Below, one piece after another: positions 18,289 through 27,907 of a stretch of 64,000 nucleotides of DNA (positions are counted from its first letter, which is position 1; the number at the start of each line of letters is the position of its first letter). Both the position numbers and the translations under genes were made by a program. The stretch is taken from NCBI RefSeq assembly GCF_000772045.1, contig NZ_CP009754.1:6572001-6636000 (forward strand), in the 5' to 3' direction. The DNA is from Streptomyces sp. CCM_MD2014 (GTDB lineage Bacteria; Actinomycetota; Actinomycetes; Streptomycetales; Streptomycetaceae). The notes beneath the pieces were generated by a model. The model was given only the letters and a program-made list of their open reading frames with translations. It did no database searches and had not been told where the DNA came from.

Positions 18289-21012
18289 GTGGCGAAGACA
18301 GCATCGAAGAAGACCGACAGCACCTCCGGTGGCCGACCGCGGCTCATGCTCATGGACGGGCACTCGCTGGCGTACCGCGCGTTCTTCGCGCTGCCCGCGG
18401 AGAACTTCACGACCGCGACGGGCCAGCCGACCAACGCGATCTACGGCTTCGCGTCGATGCTGGCCAACACCCTGCGTGACGAGGCGCCCACCCACTTCGC
18501 GGTGGCGTTCGACGTCTCCCGCAAGACCTGGCGGTCCGAGGAGTTCACCGAGTACAAGGCGAACCGCTCCAAGACCCCGGACGAGTTCAAGGGGCAGGTG
18601 GAGCTGATCGGCGAGCTGCTCGACTCCATGCACGTCCCCCGCTTCGCCGTCGAGGGCTTCGAGGCGGACGACGTCATCGCCACCCTCGCCACCCAGGCCG
18701 AGGCCGAGGGCTTCGACGTGCTGATCGTCACCGGCGACCGGGACTCCTTCCAGCTGGTCAGCGAGCACACCACGGTCCTGTACCCGACCAAGGGCGTCTC
18801 CGAGCTGACCCGCTTCACGCCGGAGAAGGTCTTCGAGAAGTACGGACTGACCCCCGCCCAGTACCCCGACTTCGCGGCGCTGCGCGGCGACCCGTCCGAC
18901 AACCTGCCCGGCATCCCGGGCGTCGGCGAGAAGACGGCCGCGAAGTGGATCAACCAGTTCGGGTCCTTCGCGGAGCTGGTCGAGCGCGTCGACGAGGTCA
19001 AGGGCAAGGCCGGGCAGAATCTGCGCGACCACCTGGAGTCCGTCAAGCTCAACCGCCGGCTCACCGAGCTGGAGCGGCGCGTCGAGCTGCCGAAGACCGT
19101 CGCCGACCTGGAGCGGACGGCGTACGACCGCAAGGGCGTCGCGGTGATCCTGGACACCCTGGAGATCCGCAACCCCTCCCTGCGCGAGCGGCTCTACGCA
19201 GTCGACCCGGGCGCCGAGGAGGCCGAGGCCGCCCCGGTGGTCGCGGACGGCGTGGAGCTGGACGGCACCGTCCTGGGCACCGGCGAGCTGGCCGGCTGGC
19301 TCGCCGAGCACGGAGACCAGCCGCTCGGCGTCGCCACGGTCGACACCTGGGCCCTGGGGACCGGCTCGGTCACCGAGGTGGCACTGGCCGCGGCCGACGG
19401 GAAGGCCGCCTGGTTCGACCCGACCGAGACCGACGAGGCCGACGAGACGGCGTTCCGGACCTGGCTCGCCGACCCGGACCGGCCGAAGGTCCTGCACAAC
19501 GCCAAGGGCGCGATGCGCGTCTTCGCCGAGCACGGCTGGAGCGTCGCCGGCGTGGGCATGGACACCGCGCTGGCCGCCTACCTGGTCAAGCCGGGCCGCC
19601 GCTCCTTCGACCTGGACGCGCTGTCCCTGGAGTACCTGCACCGCGAGCTGGCCCCCGCCGCCGCGGCCGACGGGCAGCTCGCCTTCGGCGCGGACGAGGG
19701 CGCCGAGGCCGAGGCGCTGATGGTGCAGGCCCGCGCCGTCCTCGACCTCGGCGAGGCCTTCGAGGGCCGCCTGGCGGACGTCGGCGCCGCCGACCTGCTG
19801 CGCGACATGGAGCTGCCCACGTCCGCGCTGCTCGCCCGCATGGAGCGGCATGGCATCGCGGCCGACCGGGAGCACCTCCGGGCCATGGAGCAGATGTTCG
19901 CGGGCGCGGTCCAGCAGGCGGTGAAGGAGGCGCACGCGGCGGCCGGACGAGAATTCAACCTGGGCTCGCCCAAGCAGCTCCAGGAGGTTCTCTTCGGCGA
20001 GCTGAACCTGCCGAAGACCAAGAAGACCAAGACCGGCTACACCACCGACGCCGACGCCCTGGCCTGGCTCGCCGCCCAGACGGACAACGAGCTGCCGGTG
20101 ATCATGCTCCGCCACCGCGAGCAGGCCAAGCTGCGCGTCACGGTGGAGGGCCTGATCAAGACGATCGCCGCGGACGGCCGCATCCACACCACGTTCAACC
20201 AGACGGTCGCCGCGACCGGCCGCCTCTCCTCCACGGACCCGAACCTGCAGAACATCCCCGTCCGCACCGACGAGGGCCGCGCGATTCGCCGCGGGTTCGT
20301 GGTCGGCGAGGGCTTCGAGTCCCTGATGACGGCCGACTACAGCCAGATCGAGCTGCGGGTGATGGCCCACCTGTCCGAGGACGCGGGCCTGATCGAGGCG
20401 TTCACCTCCGGCGAGGACCTGCACACCACCGCGGCGGCCCAGGTCTTCTCCGTCGAGCAGTCGGCCGTGGACGCGGAGATGCGCCGCAAGATCAAGGCCA
20501 TGTCCTACGGGCTGGCGTACGGCCTGTCCGCCTTCGGCCTGTCCCAGCAGCTCAACATCGAGGCGGCCGAGGCCCGCGGCCTGATGGACGCCTACTTCGA
20601 ACGCTTCGGCGGCGTACGCGACTACCTGCGCCGGGTCGTCGACGAGGCACGGGCCACCGGCTACACGGCCACCCTCTTCGGCCGTCGCCGCTATCTGCCC
20701 GACCTCAACAGCGACAACCGCCAGCGCCGCGAGGCGGCCGAGCGCATGGCTCTGAACGCGCCGATCCAGGGCACGGCGGCCGACATCGTCAAGATCGCCA
20801 TGCTGAACGTGGACAAGGCTCTGACCGAGGCCGGCCTCGCCTCTCGCATGCTCCTCCAGGTCCACGACGAAATCGTCCTGGAGATCGCCCCCGGCGAGCG
20901 CGCGCAGGCGGAGGAACTGGTCCGCCGCGAAATGGCCAACGCGGTGCGGCTCAGGGTCCCCCTGGGCGTCTCGGTGGGCGCGGGCGGCGACTGGGAATCG
21001 GCAGCGCACTGA
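18289..21012 (+). CDS. polA: DNA polymerase I
   Basis: A 907-residue family A polymerase for gap filling and Okazaki fragment processing. It has an N-terminal 5' nuclease domain (about 1-300; MDGHSLAYRAFFALP, ALRGDPSDNLPGIPGVG) and a C-terminal polymerase with motif A (DYSQIELRV), motif B (RRKIKAMSYGLAYG) and motif C (QVHDEIVLE). The middle exonuclease-like domain reads VATVDTWALG where the acidic DxE pair of a 3'-5' exonuclease should be, so proofreading is probably lost, as in other actinobacterial Pol I. The start at GTG 18289 is supported by the damage promoter ending seven bases upstream; GTG 18265 lies inside that promoter. Confidence 0.96.
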   Translation: MAKTASKKTDSTSGGRPRLMLMDGHSLAYRAFFALPAENFTTATGQPTNAIYGFASMLANTLRDEAPTHFAVAFDVSRKTWRSEEFTEYKANRSKTPDEFKGQVELIGELLDSMHVPRFAVEGFEADDVIATLATQAEAEGFDVLIVTGDRDSFQLVSEHTTVLYPTKGVSELTRFTPEKVFEKYGLTPAQYPDFAALRGDPSDNLPGIPGVGEKTAAKWINQFGSFAELVERVDEVKGKAGQNLRDHLESVKLNRRLTELERRVELPKTVADLERTAYDRKGVAVILDTLEIRNPSLRERLYAVDPGAEEAEAAPVVADGVELDGTVLGTGELAGWLAEHGDQPLGVATVDTWALGTGSVTEVALAAADGKAAWFDPTETDEADETAFRTWLADPDRPKVLHNAKGAMRVFAEHGWSVAGVGMDTALAAYLVKPGRRSFDLDALSLEYLHRELAPAAAADGQLAFGADEGAEAEALMVQARAVLDLGEAFEGRLADVGAADLLRDMELPTSALLARMERHGIAADREHLRAMEQMFAGAVQQAVKEAHAAAGREFNLGSPKQLQEVLFGELNLPKTKKTKTGYTTDADALAWLAAQTDNELPVIMLRHREQAKLRVTVEGLIKTIAADGRIHTTFNQTVAATGRLSSTDPNLQNIPVRTDEGRAIRRGFVVGEGFESLMTADYSQIELRVMAHLSEDAGLIEAFTSGEDLHTTAAAQVFSVEQSAVDAEMRRKIKAMSYGLAYGLSAFGLSQQLNIEAAEARGLMDAYFERFGGVRDYLRRVVDEARATGYTATLFGRRRYLPDLNSDNRQRREAAERMALNAPIQGTAADIVKIAMLNVDKALTEAGLASRMLLQVHDEIVLEIAPGERAQAEELVRREMANAVRLRVPLGVSVGAGGDWESAAH

Positions 21013-21391
21013 CCCCGGCCTGCCGCCGCAGCCCCGGCTGCGGGCAGTCGCTGTGCCGCCCCAGCTGCGAGCAGTCGTGCCGCTGGGGCGGCCGGGTGGG
21101 CGGTGGGAGGTACCGCCCAGGCCGTTCAGGCACGGGGGAAGACACCCCGCAACGCCGGGCTGCGCACCCACCCCGCCCCATGCCGGCCACTCCATAGCAC
21201 CGGGTTGGGCTCCGGCCCCGCCCGGGCCGGCCACGCAGGCGCCCCGGAGCGCGCGCACCCCGTCTCCGCACCCCGCAGCCCGCGCCGGGCGGGGGCGGGG
21301 AACACCCCCGTTCCACCCGCCCGCCCGCCCCCGTCACTCCGGTGGCCCCCGAGGAAACGCCGCGACCCCGCTCTCCCCCCAGGATGCGGGC
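21013..21391. other. 379-base region after polA: hairpin and GCAGTCG repeats
   Basis: No gene up to 21391. Just after polA a hairpin with 10-base arms (21055-21064 and 21083-21092) is the likely terminator. Around it, two near-identical units (CTGCGGGCAGTCG... at 21039 and CTGCGAGCAGTCG... at 21065) repeat a sequence type that recurs in Streptomyces intergenic regions. The remainder is GC-rich and shows no further structure I can support. Confidence 0.5.
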
Positions 21392-21760
21392 ATGGGTATA
21401 CGCATGCTCCACCACCGGACGACACCGGCACGGGCACGCACCGACGGACCCGCCCGCGTGCCACTTCTCCCGGTCCCGGTCTTCGCGCCGGGCGCAAGTA
21501 CCGGCCGCACCCCCGCCACCCTCAGGACGGTCCTGCACCGCACCTCGAAGGACCTCCGCCGCAGACTCACCCCCCGGGCCCCGGGGGCCGCAGTCCCGCA
21601 CCGGACACCTGCCTGGCGCCTGTGGGCCGACCTGGCCCGCGGATACCTGGCGCTGGCCCTCACCCTGCTGCCCCGGCCCCGCCCCGCCCGCACCGTCACC
21701 GTGTTCGTCGCGAGCACCGACCCCCTGGGCGCGCGCCCCGGAGGCCCGGCTCCGTACTGA
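21392..21760 (+). CDS. Hypothetical small protein (Streptomyces-specific)
   Basis: A 122-residue, Arg/Pro-rich protein beginning MGIRMLHHRTTPARA. The start has AGGA seven bases upstream. Near the C-terminus, RLWADLARGYLALALTLLPRPRP forms an amphipathic or membrane-associated stretch. I recall small proteins with the MGIRML start in other Streptomyces, but no function is known. GC at the third position fits coding. It lies between polA and the secreted transglycosylase gene, both on the same strand. Confidence 0.55.
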   Translation: MGIRMLHHRTTPARARTDGPARVPLLPVPVFAPGASTGRTPATLRTVLHRTSKDLRRRLTPRAPGAAVPHRTPAWRLWADLARGYLALALTLLPRPRPARTVTVFVASTDPLGARPGGPAPY

Positions 21761-21946
21761 CACCCCCGGCACCGCGGCGGCCGTGTGGCGGAGGGCGGGC
21801 GCCACCACAATTCCTCATATGGGCAAGTGGTGAATATCGGGCACGAACGGGTGCCCGCGCAAAGCAAGTTGTCGTAGTGTCGCCTGCGGCCCCGTACGGG
21901 TCGGACGGACAAGGACGCGTGGGCGTTCAGGGGAGGGGTTCACTCT

Positions 21947-23731
21947 ATGGCGGCGCATTTCGACAGGAGGCTCCGCAAGGCGGCGGTCACCACCACCGTC
22001 GCGGCGGTCGCGGTCGCGGCCCTGTCCGCGTCCCAGGCTCCCGACGTGACGGCCGACGGCAACGGCAGACAGACCACCTCCGACAACGTGCCGACGTCCG
22101 ACACGCCCGCCGCGGACAGCGCCACCGGCAACTCGCCCTACTACACCGACCTGCCGCCGCTCAACAGCCCCAGCCCGGCCCCGACCACGGGCACTCCCAC
22201 GTCCCCGGGCTCGTCCGAGGCAGGCATTCCCGCGACCGTCCTCGACGCCTACAAGAAGGCCGAGTCGGAGCTGCGCCGTGCCAAGCCCGGCTGCAACCTG
22301 CCCTGGCAACTGCTCGCCGCCATCGGCAAGGTGGAGTCCGGTCAGGCCCGCGGTGGCCGCGTCGACGCCAACGGCACCACGATCGGCAGGATCATCGGCC
22401 CGCAGCTCGACGGCAACGGCTTCGCGCTCATCAAGGACACCGACGACGGCGTCTACGACGGCAACAGCCAGTACGACAACGCCGTCGGCCCGATGCAGTT
22501 CATCCCGTCCACCTGGGCGTGGGCGGGCCGCGACGGCAACGGCGACGGCAAGGAAGACCCCAACAACGTCTACGACGCCGCGCTCGCCGCCGGCCACTAC
22601 CTGTGCCGCTACGACTGGGACCTGTCGGACCAGGCCGACCTCAACCGCGCCATCCTCAGCTACAACAACTCGCAGGACTACCTGAACACGGTCCTGTCGT
22701 GGCTGGAGCACTACCGCAAGGGCACCCACGAGATCCCGGACGGCACCGGCAGCCTTCCGGTCGGCCGCAGCGACGACACCGACGCGGGCGCCAGTCCCTC
22801 GCCGGGCCGCACGGGCGCGAACACCGGATCCCCGGCTCCGAGCACCCCGAGCCCGGGCAAGCCGCCGGCCTCGGAGAAGCCCGCCAAGCCGGGAAGCCCG
22901 AGCACCAAGCCCCCGACGGAGCCGGCGCCGCCGACCGAGACCCCCGCCCCCACACCCACGCCGACGCCCACCGACACCGTTCACCATCTGGAGAACGCCG
23001 GCACCACGGGCCTCACCGCGACCGCGGGCGACACCTTCGCCAAGAAGATCAGCACCCGCGCCGAGACCAAGGCCGGAGACGCCGTCGCCAAGGTGCGCAT
23101 CCGCTTCACCGTCCTGGGCGACACGGATGCCACCTTCGCCGGGGGCGAGAAGGTCGCCGCGGTCACCACCACCGCCTCCGGCGTGGCCGTCGCGCCCGCG
23201 CTGGTGGCGGGCGAGCAGACCGGCGCGTTCACCGTCCGCGCCACCGTGGTCGGCCGTACGGTCCCGGGCCTCGACTACAGGGCCACCGTCACCGAGCGCG
23301 TCGCCGACACCCTCACCAGCACCGGCCCGAAGGAGCTGACGTGCACGCCGGGCGGCGAGTTCGCCGACCAGGTCGAGGTGAAGGCCACGCTCAAGGGCGC
23401 CGTCGCGGACAAGGTGGCCGTCACCGCCACCCTCATCAAGTCGGACGCCGACCCGGCCGAGAACGACAAGGGCCCCTACTTCAAGGACGCCGACGGCAAG
23501 GCCGTCCGCACCCTGACCGGCCGGCAGACCGACGCCGAGGGTCTGCTGCGGCTGCCGAAGCTGTACGCCGACGACACCGAGGGCACCTACATCCTCCGGC
23601 TCACCACGCCGGGCGGCGCCACCCTCGACATCACCCTGAAGGTGGCCGAGCCGGCCGAACCGACGCCGGACCCGTCGACCGGCCCGTCGGCCTCCCCCTC
23701 CGCCCAGCCGTCGACCGCACCGACGGCGTAG
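21947..23731 (+). CDS. Secreted lytic transglycosylase-like peptidoglycan hydrolase
   Basis: A 594-residue exported protein. Residues 1-30 are a signal peptide, then a Ser/Thr/Pro linker. The SLT-type domain spans about 95-240: LLAAIGKVESGQARGG contains the likely catalytic Glu130, and AVGPMQFIPSTWAW and AILSYNNSQDYLNTVL are standard motifs of the MltB-like group that cleaves glycan strands to 1,6-anhydromuropeptides. After a Pro/Thr-rich linker (about 265-345) come two beta-rich repeats (about 350-450 and 455-560) resembling Ig-like modules, and a Ser/Pro/Thr tail. The tail has no LPxTG sorting signal, so the protein is probably released or held by wall binding. Confidence 0.88.
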   Translation: MAAHFDRRLRKAAVTTTVAAVAVAALSASQAPDVTADGNGRQTTSDNVPTSDTPAADSATGNSPYYTDLPPLNSPSPAPTTGTPTSPGSSEAGIPATVLDAYKKAESELRRAKPGCNLPWQLLAAIGKVESGQARGGRVDANGTTIGRIIGPQLDGNGFALIKDTDDGVYDGNSQYDNAVGPMQFIPSTWAWAGRDGNGDGKEDPNNVYDAALAAGHYLCRYDWDLSDQADLNRAILSYNNSQDYLNTVLSWLEHYRKGTHEIPDGTGSLPVGRSDDTDAGASPSPGRTGANTGSPAPSTPSPGKPPASEKPAKPGSPSTKPPTEPAPPTETPAPTPTPTPTDTVHHLENAGTTGLTATAGDTFAKKISTRAETKAGDAVAKVRIRFTVLGDTDATFAGGEKVAAVTTTASGVAVAPALVAGEQTGAFTVRATVVGRTVPGLDYRATVTERVADTLTSTGPKELTCTPGGEFADQVEVKATLKGAVADKVAVTATLIKSDADPAENDKGPYFKDADGKAVRTLTGRQTDAEGLLRLPKLYADDTEGTYILRLTTPGGATLDITLKVAEPAEPTPDPSTGPSASPSAQPSTAPTA

Positions 23732-23748
23732 GAGCCGTCCCGCCCGCA

Positions 23749-23777
23749 TCCGGCGGGGCGCTCGCCGCCCCGCCGGA
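23749..23777. terminator. Bidirectional terminator between the transglycosylase gene and hrpB
   Basis: Perfect 12-base arms TCCGGCGGGGCG/CGCCCCGCCGGA with a 5-base loop fill the short convergent gap. Confidence 0.8.
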
Positions 23778-23783
23778 CGGCGG

Positions 23784-26621
23784 TCACTTCCCGAGCCGGG
23801 CCTTCGTGTACCGCGTCGGCTCCGCCGTGGCCGGGTCCTCGGGCCACGGATGCTTCGGGTACCGGCCGCGCAACTCCGCCCGTACGCTCCGGTATCCGTC
23901 CTTCCAGAAGGAGGCCAGGTCCGCGGTGACCGCGGCGGGGCGGCCGGCGGGGGAGAGGAGATGCACCAGGAGCGGCACCCCGGCGACCTCCGGTGACCGC
24001 TGCAGCCCGAACATCTCCTGCAACTTCACCGCGAGGACCGGCTGTTCGGGGTTGGTGTAGTCGATCCGGATTCTGGACCCACTGGGGACGACGATCCGTT
24101 CGGGGGCCAGCTCGTCGAGCCGCGCCGCCTCCCCGGAGGCCCAGGGCAGCAGCCGTGCCAGCGCCTGCCCGGCATCGATCCGCCCCAGGTCGGCCCGCCG
24201 CCGGGCCCGGCCCAGCTCGGGCTCCAGCCACTCGTCCACGCGCGCGAGGAGCGCGTCGTCGGACACGTCCGGCCAGGGCTCGCCGAGATGCCGCCGCAGG
24301 AACGCGAGCCGCTCGCGCAGCAGGTCGCCGTCGGCCGACCGGCGCAGCAGCCCGAACCCTTCCTTCCGCAGCCCCTCCAGCAGGGCGCCCCGTACGAGAC
24401 CGGGGTCGGCCCGGGCGAGGGGCCGTACCGCGAGCTCCACCGCCCCGAGCCGCTCGACACGCCGGGCCACCACGTCCCCGTCGGCCCAGTGCACCTCGTC
24501 CCGTCGCGTCAGCAGCGCCCCTGCCGCCAGCCGCGCGGTGTCCTCGTCGACGACCGCGCCGAGCTGCACGCGCGCGTGCCCCTTGCCCACGGGCCGGTCG
24601 GCCACGGCGACGGCGATCCACGGCGCCCCACGCAGCGCGGACGTCTCGGACAGCTCCGCCCGCGTCCCGGACACCATCAGGTACGAACCGCCGTCCTTCC
24701 GGGCCACCCGCTCCGGAAACGCCAGAGCGGCCACCAGCCCGGCCAGCACGTCCTCCCGGACCCGCTGCCCGCGCTCACCGCCCGCGCCCTCGACAGCGCC
24801 CCGCAGCCGCCGCACCTCGGCCCGCCACCGCGCCCCGTACGCGTCGCCGCCCCGGCGAGCGGCCCGCAGCACGGCCGCCAGGTCGTCCCCGTACTCGCGC
24901 GGCGGCTCCTCGCTCAGCAGCCCCACCACCTCGGCGACCACCTCGCCCCCACGGCCCCCGTCCCCGCCGGTGCGGTCCCCGCCCGCCGCAGGATCGCCCG
25001 CCCCGGAGGCAGCCGCTCCGGATCTGCCGGTCCCGGCACCACCCGACCCGGCGGAGCCCGTCCCGGAACCGCCGGCACCACCGGGCCTCGCCCCGGCTGT
25101 CCCGGAGCCCGCGGTCCCCGGGCTCCCGGCCCGGGAGGCGGCCGGTCGTGCGCCGTCGCCGCCGGCGTGTCGTGGCTCCGGCGCTTTCGCCGGCGAGGAC
25201 ACCGGGCCCGGGGACCGCGCGCCGGAGCGGCCGGGAGACGCCGCCGCTTCGGAGGCGGGCCGGCGGGAAACGTCCGCGCTCAGCTCCTCCGCGTCCAGGA
25301 GGGCCCGGCCCAGCCGGGGGTGCAGTCCGAGGCGGGCCAGTCGTGTGCCCCGTGTCGTCGCCCGCCCGGCCGCGTCCACCGCGCCGACCGCCTCCAGCAC
25401 CGACCGGGCGGCCGTCATCGCCCCGCCCGGCGGCGGATCGAGCAGCGCCAGCCCGGACGCGTCCGGATCGCCCCAGCATGCTGCCTGCAACGCGAACGCC
25501 GTCAGGTCGGCCACCTTGATCTCCGGCGCCGGGAACCGCGGCAGCCGGGCGTCCTCCGCCTCCGCCCAGCAGCGGTACACCACCCCCGGTGCCTCACGGC
25601 CGGCCCGGCCCGCCCGCTGCCGCGCCGCCGCCCGCGAGGCCCGTACCGTCGTCAGCGCGCTCAGCCCGCGCGCGTGGTCCACCCGCGGCTCCCGCGCGAG
25701 GCCCGCGTCCACGACCGCCCGCACGCCCGGAACCGTCAGCGACGACTCGGCCACCGCGGTCGCCAGCACCACCCTGCGCCGCGCCCCCGGCGCCAGCACC
25801 GCGTCCTGCACTGCGGCGGGCGCCCGGCCGTGCACCTGGAGCACGTCGACGTCCCCGAGCGACCCCAGCCGCCCGGCGACACGGGAGATCTCGCCGACCC
25901 CCGGCAGGAAACACAGCACGTCCCCGTCCCGCTCGGCCAGCGCCCGCCGCACCACCGACGCCACGTGCGTGAGCAGTGCCGGGTCCACCCGCATCCCGTG
26001 CGGCGGCCGTACCGGTCGCGCCGGTGGCGCCCAGACGACCTCGACGGGGTAGGACACGCCCGGCGCCTCGACGACCGGCGCGTCGCCCAGCAGGCGGGAC
26101 CAGCCCTCCGCGTCGGTCGTGGCGGACGCGGCCACCAGCCGCAACTCAGGACGCAGGGTCTGCCGCACGTCCCACAGGAACGCCGCCGTCGTGTCCGCGT
26201 CCAGATGCCGCTCGTGGCACTCGTCCAGCACCACGACGTCGACGCCCGTCAGCTCCTGGTCCCGCTGGAGCCGCTGCAGCAGCACACCGGTCGTGACGAC
26301 CTCCACGCGCGCGTGGCGCCCGACCACCCGTTCACCGCGCACCGTGTACCCGACGCGCTCGCCCGGCTTCTCGCCCAGCAGCCACGCCATCCGCCGCGCC
26401 GCCGCCCGCGCCGCGATCCGCCGCGGCTCGGCCACGACCACGCGCCGCGCGGGAGCGTCCTCCCCGCCCAGCAGCCCGGCCAGCGCCAGCGGCACCAGCG
26501 TGGTCTTCCCGGTGCCGGGCGGCGCGACCAGCACCGCCGTGCCGTGCCCCTCCAGGGCGTCGTGCAGCGCGGGCAGGGCACCGCGCACGGGCAGCGCGTC
26601 CAGGGCGTCGTAACGGATCAC
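23784..26621 (-). CDS. hrpB: ATP-dependent DEAH-box helicase HrpB
   Basis: About 945 residues, from the GTG at 26621. Helicase motifs are Walker A APPGTGKT (33-40), DECH (133-136) and SATTD, followed by helicase C, HA2 and the HrpB-specific C-terminal domain (NPEQPVLAVKLQEMFG). HrpB is a widespread putative RNA helicase; its cellular substrate is unclear. Residues about 447-559 are an insertion of low-complexity Gly/Ser/Ala/Pro repeats (SGTGSAGSGGAG-like) in the middle of the helicase region; the family is usually about 820 residues. The divergent frame upstream belongs to the methyltransferase gene. Confidence 0.9.
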   Translation of the reverse strand: MIRYDALDALPVRGALPALHDALEGHGTAVLVAPPGTGKTTLVPLALAGLLGGEDAPARRVVVAEPRRIAARAAARRMAWLLGEKPGERVGYTVRGERVVGRHARVEVVTTGVLLQRLQRDQELTGVDVVVLDECHERHLDADTTAAFLWDVRQTLRPELRLVAASATTDAEGWSRLLGDAPVVEAPGVSYPVEVVWAPPARPVRPPHGMRVDPALLTHVASVVRRALAERDGDVLCFLPGVGEISRVAGRLGSLGDVDVLQVHGRAPAAVQDAVLAPGARRRVVLATAVAESSLTVPGVRAVVDAGLAREPRVDHARGLSALTTVRASRAAARQRAGRAGREAPGVVYRCWAEAEDARLPRFPAPEIKVADLTAFALQAACWGDPDASGLALLDPPPGGAMTAARSVLEAVGAVDAAGRATTRGTRLARLGLHPRLGRALLDAEELSADVSRRPASEAAASPGRSGARSPGPVSSPAKAPEPRHAGGDGARPAASRAGSPGTAGSGTAGARPGGAGGSGTGSAGSGGAGTGRSGAAASGAGDPAAGGDRTGGDGGRGGEVVAEVVGLLSEEPPREYGDDLAAVLRAARRGGDAYGARWRAEVRRLRGAVEGAGGERGQRVREDVLAGLVAALAFPERVARKDGGSYLMVSGTRAELSETSALRGAPWIAVAVADRPVGKGHARVQLGAVVDEDTARLAAGALLTRRDEVHWADGDVVARRVERLGAVELAVRPLARADPGLVRGALLEGLRKEGFGLLRRSADGDLLRERLAFLRRHLGEPWPDVSDDALLARVDEWLEPELGRARRRADLGRIDAGQALARLLPWASGEAARLDELAPERIVVPSGSRIRIDYTNPEQPVLAVKLQEMFGLQRSPEVAGVPLLVHLLSPAGRPAAVTADLASFWKDGYRSVRAELRGRYPKHPWPEDPATAEPTRYTKARLGK

Positions 26622-26686
26622 GCCCCCAGTGTCGTACGTCCGCGAAACCGTCCTCCGCGCGCGTGGCGGCGACGCTCCCGTACGGC

Positions 26687-27532
26687 TCAGTCGCGCTCGC
26701 AGACGAAGATCGCCGTCCCCGGGATCAGATGCCCGCGCAGCGGGGACCAGCCGCCCCACTCCGAGGTGTTCCAGTCGGGCCACTCCGGCTCCACGAGGTC
26801 CACCAGGCGGAACCCGGACGTCACCACGTCCCGCACCCGGTCCCCGAGCGTCCTGTGGTGCTCGACGTACACCGCGAGGCCCTGGTCGTCCTGCTCCACG
26901 TAGGGGGTGCGGTCGAAGTACGACGCGGACACCGACAGGCCCTCGGGACCCGGCTCGTCCGGGAACGCCCAGCGCAGCGGATGCGTGACCGAGAAGACGA
27001 AGCGGCCGCCGGGCCGCAGCACCCGGCGCACCTCCCGCAGCACCAGCCGCGGGTCGGCGACGAACGGCAGCGCCCCGTACGCCGAGCACGCCAGGTCGAA
27101 CGAGCCGTCCGCGAAGGGCAGCACCGCCGCGTCGGCGCACACCAGGGGGAACGAACCGCCGATGCGCAGGGCGTGCTGGAGCTGGCGGTGGGAGAGGTCC
27201 AGGGCCACCGGACGCGCGCCCTGGGCGGTCAGCCAGCGCGAGCACTGGGCGGCGCCGGCGCCGATCTCCAGGACGTCCTTGCCCTTCAGCTCCTCCGGCG
27301 GGCCGAGCAGCTCGGCCTCCACCTCGTCCAGGCCCTCGGGACACCACACGAAACGGCCGTCGCCGAGGAAGGTGCCGTGCTCGGCCTGGTACTCGTCCGC
27401 GTTCCGGTCCCACCAGCCGCGGTTGGCCCGGGAACTCTCCGTGACACCGGCGGCACGCCGGGTCGCCTCGGGCTCGTGTTCTTCGGCTCCGTCGGCCCCG
27501 AATGCGGCCTCGGACGTTACGGGCTCTTGGAT
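26687..27532 (-). CDS. Class I SAM-dependent methyltransferase (start codon unclear)
   Basis: A Rossmann-fold methyltransferase with the SAM motif VLEIGAGAAQCSRWL, FDLACSAYGALPFV and LRPGGRFVFSVTHP. The first standard start, GTG at 27349, lies inside the domain and has no ribosome site. Coding clearly continues upstream in the same frame: the family segment RANRGWWDRNADEYQ is encoded before it, with no ATG, GTG or TTG until a stop near 27583. An ATC codon at 27530-27532 lies six bases after GAGGGAG, so it may be a non-canonical start, or an ATG altered by mutation or sequencing error. From there the product is 282 codons including the stop. Substrate unknown. Confidence 0.75.
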   Translation of the reverse strand: MQEPVTSEAAFGADGAEEHEPEATRRAAGVTESSRANRGWWDRNADEYQAEHGTFLGDGRFVWCPEGLDEVEAELLGPPEELKGKDVLEIGAGAAQCSRWLTAQGARPVALDLSHRQLQHALRIGGSFPLVCADAAVLPFADGSFDLACSAYGALPFVADPRLVLREVRRVLRPGGRFVFSVTHPLRWAFPDEPGPEGLSVSASYFDRTPYVEQDDQGLAVYVEHHRTLGDRVRDVVTSGFRLVDLVEPEWPDWNTSEWGGWSPLRGHLIPGTAIFVCERD

Positions 27533-27680
27533 GACCGGCTCCCTCGTACTAGTCTGCGGGCTCTTCCGTGCCGCCCGCCCCGTGTGTCACGCAAGGGGCA
27601 TCCAGGGGTCCGTGTGGCCTCGGGAGACGGCTTTTGTGCCGGGTATGCGAGGATCCGCCCCGGGTGTGCGGCTTCGTGCA

Positions 27681-27709
27681 TTGACCCTGCCCGGCTGCCC
27701 CCGTATGCT
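27681..27709 (+). promoter_or_regulatory. rpsA: HrdB-type promoter of rpsA
   Basis: TTGACC (27681-27686), a 17-base spacer and TATGCT (27704-27709) form a strong housekeeping promoter. It leaves an untranslated leader of nearly 200 bases before rpsA, long enough for autoregulation by S1. The rest of 27533-27907 shows no gene. Confidence 0.8.
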
Positions 27710-27907
27710 ACAAGTTGCGCTGCGGGCCTGCGCACCTCAGACGTAGCAGGTCGCGCTCGCATCTGTTGTATGTCCCCTCGGTTCTCGAGGCGTCACCAGT
27801 GGGTTTCGGTGAGGCTTCCTTGGCTGTCCGGCTTCTGCAGAGCGAAACGGGCTCCCGGCGTAAGCAGTACCTACGACTTCAATGTCCGTACCGGAGCCCT
27901 TTCCCAC

